A stretch of 6,828 nt of DNA from Verrucomicrobiia bacterium. GTDB taxonomy: Bacteria; Verrucomicrobiota; Verrucomicrobiia; Limisphaerales; UBA1319. The DNA lies in contig JADGRT010000164.1 in assembly GCA_017880715.1 (NCBI GenBank), positions 1-6,828 of the forward strand, given 5' to 3'. Both the position numbers and the translations under genes were made by a program. Positions 1 through 5,338 of the stretch are shown here, one piece after another (positions within the stretch are counted from its first letter, which is position 1; each line of letters begins with the position of its first letter). Below the pieces are notes generated by a model. The model searched no databases. It saw only the letters and a list, made by a program, of their open reading frames with translations, and had not been told where the DNA came from.

Positions 1-2723
1 AAGCCTACGAACCCCAGTCGGTGGCATCCAAATGGTACCAGTTCTGGCGGGACCATGGCTGCTTTGTCGCCGATCCCCAATCGGCTAAGCCGCCGTACTC
101 CATCGTCATTCCGCCCCCCAATGTCACCGGGGTGCTCACGCTGGGCCACGTGCTTAATAACACCCTCCAGGATATTCTGGCCCGCCTGGCCCGCATGCAG
201 GGCAAGGAAGTCCTCTGGCTGCCCGGCACCGACCATGCCGGCATCGCCACCCAGTCGGTCGTCGAAAGAACCCTCCGCAAACAGGGCGTCATCAAACATC
301 GCGACGACCTCGGCCGCGAAAAATTCCTCGAGCAGGTCTGGGAATGGAAGGAGAAGCACGGCGGCATCATTATCCAGCAGCTTAAGAAACTGGGCTGTTC
401 CTGCGATTGGACCCGCGAACGGTTTACCCTGGATCCCCAGTACTCCGACTGCGTCCAGCGCGTCTTTGTCGATCTCTACCGAAAAGGCCTGATCTACCGC
501 GGCAAACGGATGGTGAACTGGGATCCCGCCGCCCGCACCGCGCTCTCGGACGAGGAGGTCATCATGACCGAGGAAAAAGGCCACCTCTGGCACATTCAAT
601 ATCCATGCCTCGGCGATAATGGCCAACCGCTCCCCGGCCAGTTCGTCATCGTCGCCACCACCCGGCCGGAAACCATGCTCGGCGACGAGGCCATTGCGGT
701 GAATCCGAAAGACGAGCGCTACCAGAAGCTCGTTGGCCGCCAGGTGTGGTTGCCGCTGCGCAATAAACCCATTCCCGTTATCGCCGATGAACTGGTGGAT
801 CCCAAATTCGGCACCGGCTGCGTCAAGGTCACTCCCGCCCATGATCCTGCCGACTACGAAATGGCGCTGCGACATCATCTGCCTTTCACGGTGGTCATCG
901 GCCCCAACGGCCACATGACCAACGAAGGCGGGGCGGATTTCGCGGGTTTGGACCGGATGGAAGCCCGCCAGGCCGTGGTCGAAAAACTCGAAGCGTTGCA
1001 TTACCTCGTGAAAATCGAGGATTACGTTCACAACGTTGGTTACAGCGAACGCAGCCATGTGCCCATCGAGCCGTATTTGAGCGAGCAATGGTTTCTGAAA
1101 TACCCCTCCGTCGAGGTGTCCACCCAGGCCGTCGAAAAGGGCGACATCAAGTTCCATCCCGAGCGCTGGGCCAAAACTTATGGCCACTGGATGCATCAGC
1201 TCAAAGACTGGTGCATCTCGCGACAATTGTGGTGGGGCCATCGGATTCCGGTTTGGTATCGCAAGGATAAAAATGGCGACGGGAGTCATCCGGACGCGCG
1301 CAGCCCCCAAACCGCCTCCGGCTCGCCGCAACCGGGCCAGGATGTCTGGTGCGATCTGCTGCCCCCGCCCGATCCGGAAAATTGGACCCAGGACACCGAC
1401 GTCCTCGACACCTGGTTCAGCTCCTGGCTGTGGCCGTTTGCCACCCTGGGCTGGCCCGAGCCGAACCCGACGCTGCATAAATTCTATCCGACGGCCGATC
1501 TGGTCACCGGCCCGGACATCATCTTCTTCTGGGTTGCGCGAATGATCATGGCCGGCTATGAGTACATGGGTCAAAAGCCCTTCGGCAACGTCTATTTCAC
1601 CGGCATCATCCGGGATAAGCAGGGGCGCAAGATGTCCAAGAGCCTCGGCAACTCGCCCGATCCCCTGGATCTCATCGCCCAGTTCGGCGCCGACGCCTTG
1701 CGCTTCGGCATCATGCGTTCCGCCCCGCTCGGACAGGACTTGCTCTTCGACGACCAACAGGTCGAGCTGGGCCGCAATTTCTGCAATAAGCTGTGGAATG
1801 CCTGTCGTTTCCGCCAGATGCAGAGCGGCGAAACCGAGGACGAAATCAATCCCGCCCTCCTGACCAACGACGACAAATGGATCCTGCTCCGACTCGATGC
1901 CGCGATCCGCGAAATCACCACCGCCCTGGCCGAATATCACTTCAGCGAGGCCGCGCAGGTGATCTACCGGTTCTTCTGGAGCGAGTATTGCGACTGGTAT
2001 ATCGAGAGCAGCAAAGCCACCCTGAACGGCGCCGACGCCGCCCAGAAAGCCAACACGCTGGCGGTCATCGATTTCGTCCTCTCCCACACCCTGAGGCTGT
2101 TCCATCCGTTCCTGCCGTTCATCTCCGAGGAATTGTGGCAGGGGATGGGCTTCAACCAGGAACTGCCGGAAAACCAAGGCGGCCAAACCATCATGTACGC
2201 CCATTGGCCCAAGCCTTTCGACGAAGCCTTCCTGACAAACTACGGTCTGGATGCCTCGGTGGATCGCCTCATTAGCGAGAAGCACGAGCTGATCGGCCAG
2301 GGTCGCAATCTCCGCCGCGAAAACAGCATCGCCTCGAATAAAAAGGTCAAGTTCATCTTCAAACCCGTCGCCGCCTGGGCGGACCGCGAGGCCGAGGTTT
2401 TGAAGCTGTTGCTCAACGCCGAACCGCTCGTCATCGACGCGCAGTTCACGCCGCAAAAAGGCACGCCTACCGTGCGATCGCCGCTGGGCGATCTCTTCCT
2501 GCCATTGGAAGGATTAATCGATGTGGACGCGGAAAAAGCTCGTTTGACCAAGGAACTGGCCAAAACCGCCACCGAAATCGAACGCTCCGAACAACGGCTG
2601 AACAATCCGGCATTTACGCAAAAAGCTCCGCCGGCAGTGCTCGAAGACCACCGCAAGCGCCTGGCCGAATGGCAGGAAAAGCAGCAACGCGTCCAAGCCG
2701 CCCTGGAAGCCTTGAACCGTTGA
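1..2723 (+). CDS. valS: Valyl-tRNA synthetase (class I), 5'-truncated by the window edge
   Basis: Charges tRNA-Val with valine using ATP in the cytoplasm and hydrolyses mischarged Thr-tRNA-Val. Residues are counted from the GTG at 21. That GTG is probably an internal Val codon, because the frame is open to the left edge and reads AYEPQS just before it, matching the usual ValRS N-terminus (YNPQ...). Only a few residues should be missing. Visible in order: PPPNVTG followed by the HIGH motif as TLGH (40-43); the CP1 editing domain with ATTRPETMLGD (212-222) and GTGCVKVTPAHDPADYE (264-280); WWGHRIP (404-410); DVLDTWFSS (460-468); KMSKS (537-541); the anticodon-binding helical domain from about 587 (FCNKLWNACRF) to about 790; and the C-terminal coiled-coil arm (about 835-900) rich in Lys, Glu, Arg and Gln. 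The first His of HIGH is Thr. A hydrophilic Pro/Ser/Gly-rich loop (about 415-440) separates WWGHRIP from DVLDTWFSS. No frameshift is seen and the length is normal for the family. Confidence 0.98.
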   Translation, partial: AYEPQSVASKWYQFWRDHGCFVADPQSAKPPYSIVIPPPNVTGVLTLGHVLNNTLQDILARLARMQGKEVLWLPGTDHAGIATQSVVERTLRKQGVIKHRDDLGREKFLEQVWEWKEKHGGIIIQQLKKLGCSCDWTRERFTLDPQYSDCVQRVFVDLYRKGLIYRGKRMVNWDPAARTALSDEEVIMTEEKGHLWHIQYPCLGDNGQPLPGQFVIVATTRPETMLGDEAIAVNPKDERYQKLVGRQVWLPLRNKPIPVIADELVDPKFGTGCVKVTPAHDPADYEMALRHHLPFTVVIGPNGHMTNEGGADFAGLDRMEARQAVVEKLEALHYLVKIEDYVHNVGYSERSHVPIEPYLSEQWFLKYPSVEVSTQAVEKGDIKFHPERWAKTYGHWMHQLKDWCISRQLWWGHRIPVWYRKDKNGDGSHPDARSPQTASGSPQPGQDVWCDLLPPPDPENWTQDTDVLDTWFSSWLWPFATLGWPEPNPTLHKFYPTADLVTGPDIIFFWVARMIMAGYEYMGQKPFGNVYFTGIIRDKQGRKMSKSLGNSPDPLDLIAQFGADALRFGIMRSAPLGQDLLFDDQQVELGRNFCNKLWNACRFRQMQSGETEDEINPALLTNDDKWILLRLDAAIREITTALAEYHFSEAAQVIYRFFWSEYCDWYIESSKATLNGADAAQKANTLAVIDFVLSHTLRLFHPFLPFISEELWQGMGFNQELPENQGGQTIMYAHWPKPFDEAFLTNYGLDASVDRLISEKHELIGQGRNLRRENSIASNKKVKFIFKPVAAWADREAEVLKLLLNAEPLVIDAQFTPQKGTPTVRSPLGDLFLPLEGLIDVDAEKARLTKELAKTATEIERSEQRLNNPAFTQKAPPAVLEDHRKRLAEWQEKQQRVQAALEALNR

Positions 2724-2740
2724 CCGCCAAAACCGCCAGG

Positions 2741-2793
2741 AGCGCCCTCGTCCGCGCGAAGTAATTCCCGACGCGAACACGCGGACGAGGGCG
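2741..2793. repeat. Palindromic element behind valS (14-bp perfect inverted repeat)
   Basis: The arm at 2743-2756 (CGCCCTCGTCCGCG) is exactly the reverse complement of 2780-2793, with a 23-base loop. It begins 19 bases after the valS stop. There is no T-run directly after the right arm, so it is a poor canonical intrinsic terminator. It could still protect the valS mRNA 3' end or be a REP-like dispersed element. Its left half, AGCGCCCTCGTCCG and then AGTAATTCCCGACGC, resembles 5289-5323 behind nadE, which favours a dispersed repeat family. Family membership is inferred from only these two copies. Confidence 0.7.
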
Positions 2794-2802
2794 ATCCGTT
2801 TG

Positions 2803-2876
2803 CCTCGTCCTCGTCGTCGAAAAAGGACCAGAAATCGAGGACGAGGACGAAGGACGACGACGAGGACGAAGACGTC
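2803..2876. repeat. GAC/GAG-rich palindromic low-complexity tract
   Basis: The left part (2803-2819) is made of CTC/GTC triplets. The right part (2836-2876) is a degenerate run of GAG-GAC, GAC-GAC and GAG-GAC units. The left arm 2803-2819 pairs with 2855-2871 over 17 bp with a single mismatch. An 11-bp perfect alternative pairs 2803-2813 with 2836-2846, so two mutually exclusive hairpins are possible. Apparent reading frames through it give only low-complexity Ser/Arg/Asp/Glu protein and are not credible genes. I recall similar GAGGAC-rich intergenic tracts in uncultured Verrucomicrobia-like genomes, but that is recollection only. Confidence 0.65.
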
Positions 2877-2909
2877 TGCGGGACGGGATGCAGCTCAGAT
2901 TTTCGTAGC

Positions 2910-2936
2910 ATCCGGCGGGAGCCGGATCATTTTTCT
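2910..2936 (+). terminator. Candidate intrinsic terminator (GNRA-loop hairpin plus T-run)
   Basis: A perfect 7-bp stem, ATCCGGC (2910-2916) with GCCGGAT (2921-2927), closes a GGGA tetraloop that fits GNRA. It is followed after two bases by TTTTT (2930-2934) and CT. This is the best intrinsic-terminator shape in the valS-DUF192 gap and would end transcription from valS on the + strand. It lies about 190 bases past the valS stop, so the intervening repeats would be transcribed. A short stem within repeat-rich DNA could also be part of another dispersed element. Confidence 0.5.
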
Positions 2937-2946
2937 CTAACACGGA

Positions 2947-3007
2947 TGGGATCCCAACCAGCGAACATCGAACCCTCAACATTGAACGCCGAACAACGAA
3001 CATCCCA
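2947..3007. repeat. Degenerate heptamer tandem repeat (GAACATC-like) with flanking palindrome
   Basis: From 2963 to 3004 the sequence divides into six 7-base units: GAACATC, GAACCCT, CAACATT, GAACGCC, GAACAAC, GAACATC. GAAC starts at 2963, 2970, 2984, 2991 and 2998, always a multiple of 7 apart. A 10-bp palindrome, TGGGATCCCA, sits just before it (2947-2956), and its first half pairs with ATCCCA at 3002-3007 after the array, so the heptamers could be looped out. Heptameric intergenic repeats are known from cyanobacteria (STRR); kinship here is not implied. Confidence 0.6.
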
Positions 3008-3013
3008 AAACCC

Positions 3014-3092
3014 GTAGGAGACGACGTCAGGAGTCTCTAACTTCGAAAAGCGACGCCGGAGACGGGGGTTGAAATCGCCTGGGAAATCCCCC
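3014..3092 (+). promoter_or_regulatory. Leader of the DUF192-nadE pair with candidate ribosome binding sites
   Basis: GGAG at 3058-3061 lies 7 bases before a TTG (3069), and GGGA at 3081-3084 lies 8 bases before the ATG at 3093, so the sequence leaves the start open. A small stem pairs GAGAC (3018-3022) with GTCTC (3033-3037) around a loop containing the palindrome GACGTC. GGGGG (3064-3068) can pair with CCCCC (3088-3092) directly before the ATG, which could mask the start region. No convincing -35/-10 promoter is visible. Part of this segment may itself be repeat-derived. Confidence 0.3.
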
Positions 3093-3623
3093 ATGCTCAG
3101 CCCTGTGAAAAATTTCTGGCTATTGAGCGTGCTCTTATCATTGGGATTAGCCACGGCGGGCTGCGGCAAACCCAGCCCCGCGGTTCCCGCCCCCGATCCA
3201 TCCGGCCACTTGAACCACGCACAGCCCCGCTTGCCTACGATCAAACTCTGGGCGGGCACGAATGCGCTTATCACCGAAGTCGCCAGCACGCAAACGCAAG
3301 TGATGACTGGCATGATGTTCCGTGAATCCATGGCGGAAAACGAAGCCATGATCTTCGTGTTTCCCTACCCCCACCAGGCCTCGTTCTACATGAAAAACAC
3401 TATTCTGCCGTTATCGTGCGCCTACCTCGACAATGACGGAACCATCCTCGAAATCCACGATCTTCAACCCAAAAATGAAACGGCGGTTCCCGCCGCGACC
3501 GACCGAATCCGCTTTGTCCTCGAAACCAAACAAGGCTGGTTTCAGCGACACCCGGTCGGTATCGGCACGGTCATCAGCACGGAACGCGGCTCTCTGCTGC
3601 AAACCTTTTTCCGCACCCCATGA
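3093..3623 (+). CDS. DUF192-family protein with a lipoprotein-type signal sequence
   Basis: A 176-residue protein from the ATG at 3093. The N-terminus has Lys6, a hydrophobic stretch (about 8-20) and LATAGC with Cys24, consistent with a lipoprotein signal, though Thr at -3 is not ideal. A Pro-rich linker (about 28-47) then leads to a DUF192 domain (about 50-165). It shows the family pattern: TQTQVMTGMMFRES (66-79), MIFVFPYPHQASFYMKNT (86-103), ILPLSCAYLDNDGTILEI (104-121), and a late FVLETKQGW with GIGTVIS. DUF192 is a small conserved beta-rich domain, often exported, with no firmly assigned biochemical role, so no function is claimed. The start is uncertain: an in-frame TTG at 3069 with a better-placed GGAG would add 8 residues, and a GTG at 3105 would give a neat 20-residue signal beginning MKNFW. 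Its stop overlaps the nadE start by 4 bp, implying one transcript. Confidence 0.9.
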   Translation: MLSPVKNFWLLSVLLSLGLATAGCGKPSPAVPAPDPSGHLNHAQPRLPTIKLWAGTNALITEVASTQTQVMTGMMFRESMAENEAMIFVFPYPHQASFYMKNTILPLSCAYLDNDGTILEIHDLQPKNETAVPAATDRIRFVLETKQGWFQRHPVGIGTVISTERGSLLQTFFRTP

Positions 3624-5257
3624 AAATCGCCCTGGCCCAGATTAATACCACCGTCGGCGACTTTGCCCGCAATGAATCGAAAATCCGCCAAGCCTACGAA
3701 TGGGGCGTCGCGCAGGGGGCCGACCTGGTGGTTGCCCCGGAACTGGCCCTGGCCGGTTATCCGCCGCGTGACCTGTTGCTCAAGCATGGTTTTGTGACCC
3801 GGAACCTCGAGGTCCTGGAAAGCTTGGCGACGGGCACGGGCAAGACCGGCCTGCTCGTGGGCTATGTCGGCTGGAACCACCGGCGGCCCGGACGCGAAAT
3901 CACCAATGCCGCCGCCCTGCTGCAAAACGGCCGCCTCCTGGCCACCCGCGCCAAAACCTTGCTGCCCACCTACGACGTCTTCGATGAAGACCGCTACTTC
4001 GAGCCCGCCGTCGAAAACAGCCCCATCGAATTCAACGGCCGGAAAATTGGCGTGACCATCTGTGAAGACGTCTGGAACGATGAAGACTTCTGGCGCGAAC
4101 GCCGCTACCGGGGTAATCCCGCCGTGGAGTTGTGCGATCAGGGCGCTGAAATTCTCTTCAATCTTTCCGCCTCGCCCTGGCACCTGGGAAAAACCCGCGT
4201 CCGTTTCCAGATGCTTTCCCGCCTGGCCAGCAAAACGCGGCGTCCGGTGGTTTATGCCAACCTGGTGGGCGGCAACGATGAACTGATCTTCGATGGTGAA
4301 AGCCTGGTGTTCAACGCCGGTGGTCAACTTATTTTACAGGGTAAAAAATTTGAGGAGGAGCACGCCCTGATCGACCTCTCCAAGGCTGAGCCCATTCCGG
4401 CGCGAGTCAATCTGGATGAAGAAAAGCTCTACCAGGCCCTGGTTCTTGGCCTGCGTGATTACCTGCATAAATGCGGCTTCAAATCCGCAATTCTAGGCCT
4501 TAGCGGTGGCATCGATTCCGCTCTGGTGGCCTGTCTTGCCGTAGCCGCGCTAGGCAAGGAAAACGTTCACGGGATCTCTCTTCCCTCGCAATTCTCCTCC
4601 CCAGGCAGCCTGGATGACGCCCGCATTCTCGCCGAGCATCTGGGCATCCGCTACGACGTTATTCCTATCCAATCAGCCTTTGCGGCCCTGAAAACCGAAC
4701 TCCAGCCGGTCTTCGCGGGCCTGCGTGAAGATACCACCGAGGAAAACATCCAGGCGCGCCTTCGCGGCGTTATCCTCATGGCATTGTCCAACAAGTTCGG
4801 CTCGCTGCTCCTAACCACCGGCAACAAAAGCGAAATGGCGGTCGGCTATTGCACGCTCTATGGTGACATGTGCGGCGGCCTCGCCGTCATCAGCGACCTG
4901 CCCAAGATGATGGTCTATCGCCTGGCCCGCTGGATTAACCGCGACCAGGAAATCATCCCGCCCTCCTCGCTCACCAAACCGCCTTCCGCCGAACTGCGAC
5001 CCAACCAGACCGATCAGGACTCCCTGCCGCCTTACGAGGTGCTGGACGCCATTCTCAATGCCTATGTGGTGGAACTCAAGCCCCCGGCCGAAATCGTTGC
5101 CCTCGGATATGAGGAAGCCGCGGTGCAACGGGTCGTCCACCTCATCAACGGCAGCGAATACAAACGCCGCCAAGCCGCTCCCGGCCTGAAAGTCACCACC
5201 AAAGCCTTTGGCCTGGGACGCCGCCTCCCCATCGCCCAACGGTTCGCCGATCGGTAG
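3620..5257 (+). CDS. nadE: Glutamine-dependent NAD+ synthetase
   Basis: Last step of NAD biosynthesis: deamido-NAD+ plus glutamine and ATP gives NAD+, glutamate, AMP and pyrophosphate (cytoplasmic). It has 545 residues, the usual size of the shorter bacterial two-domain form. The N-terminal nitrilase-like glutaminase domain (1 to about 260) has the Glu-Lys-Cys triad: Glu41 in APELALAGYPPRD, Lys112 in AKTLLPTYDVFDE, and Cys148 in GVTICEDVWND. The C-terminal ATP-pyrophosphatase domain (about 270-545) has the P-loop SGGIDS (295-300), ENIQARLRG (376-384), TTGNKSE (399-405), GYCTLYGDMCGG (409-420), PSAELRPNQTDQDSLPPYE (455-473) and the closing KRRQAAPGLKVTTKAFG. All the motifs I would look for are intact. 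The ATG sits inside the DUF192 stop (ATGA) with no clear Shine-Dalgarno upstream (TTTTTCCGCACCCC), suggesting translational coupling. The neighbouring - strand gene is convergent. Confidence 0.97.
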   Translation: MKIALAQINTTVGDFARNESKIRQAYEWGVAQGADLVVAPELALAGYPPRDLLLKHGFVTRNLEVLESLATGTGKTGLLVGYVGWNHRRPGREITNAAALLQNGRLLATRAKTLLPTYDVFDEDRYFEPAVENSPIEFNGRKIGVTICEDVWNDEDFWRERRYRGNPAVELCDQGAEILFNLSASPWHLGKTRVRFQMLSRLASKTRRPVVYANLVGGNDELIFDGESLVFNAGGQLILQGKKFEEEHALIDLSKAEPIPARVNLDEEKLYQALVLGLRDYLHKCGFKSAILGLSGGIDSALVACLAVAALGKENVHGISLPSQFSSPGSLDDARILAEHLGIRYDVIPIQSAFAALKTELQPVFAGLREDTTEENIQARLRGVILMALSNKFGSLLLTTGNKSEMAVGYCTLYGDMCGGLAVISDLPKMMVYRLARWINRDQEIIPPSSLTKPPSAELRPNQTDQDSLPPYEVLDAILNAYVVELKPPAEIVALGYEEAAVQRVVHLINGSEYKRRQAAPGLKVTTKAFGLGRRLPIAQRFADR

Positions 5258-5324
5258 CGGCGGGTTTCCCAGCCGGCCGCCCGGCCGGAGCGCCCTTGTT
5301 CGGAGGGCGGAGTTACCCGACGCC
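5258..5324. repeat. GC-rich multi-hairpin element behind nadE
   Basis: Three adjacent hairpins follow the nadE stop directly. CGGCGGG (5258-5264) pairs with CCC (5268-5270) and GCCG (5272-5275), with a TTT loop and one bulged A. CCGGCC (5273-5278) pairs with GGCCGG (5283-5288) around a 4-base loop. CGCCCT (5291-5296) pairs with AGGGCG (5304-5309) around a 7-base loop. The first two share bases and are alternatives. None is followed by a T-run. AGCGCCCTTGTTCG (5289-5302) matches AGCGCCCTCGTCCG behind valS at 12 of 14 positions, and both then carry a CCCGACGC-containing segment. It may separate the convergent transcripts, protect mRNA ends, or be a dispersed repeat. Confidence 0.55.
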
Positions 5325-5337
5325 CATTTATTATGGG
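5323..5337 (-). terminator. Small hairpin directly behind the - strand propeller gene
   Basis: CCCAT (5323-5327) pairs with ATGGG (5333-5337) around TTATT, ending one base before the stop codon of the - strand gene. The stem is only 5 bp and no T-run follows on the - strand, so it is at best a weak terminator. The GC-rich hairpins further downstream may do the job instead. Confidence 0.2.
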
Positions 5338-5338
5338 G

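Noticed and set aside
21..23. GTG at 21 as the valS start
   Set aside because: The reading frame continues upstream with residues (AYEPQS) that match the conserved ValRS N-terminus, so the gene starts left of the window.
2240..2911. Long - strand open frame of 223 codons (Ser/Arg-rich)
   Set aside because: It is antisense to the 3' end of valS and its distinctive part is just translation of the GAC/GAG repeat; the composition is low-complexity and no family is recognisable.
2963..3004. CRISPR-like array
   Set aside because: Units are only 7 bases, degenerate and without spacers, so this is a simple tandem repeat.
2614..3349. Overlapping - strand frames through the intergenic gap (129 and 140 codons)
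   Set aside because: They translate the heptamer array into pseudo-repetitive peptides and run antisense into DUF192 or valS; no start signal or domain.
3542..4327. 261-codon - strand frame antisense to nadE
   Set aside because: Shadow of nadE created by biased codon use at third positions; the + strand frame has every catalytic motif.
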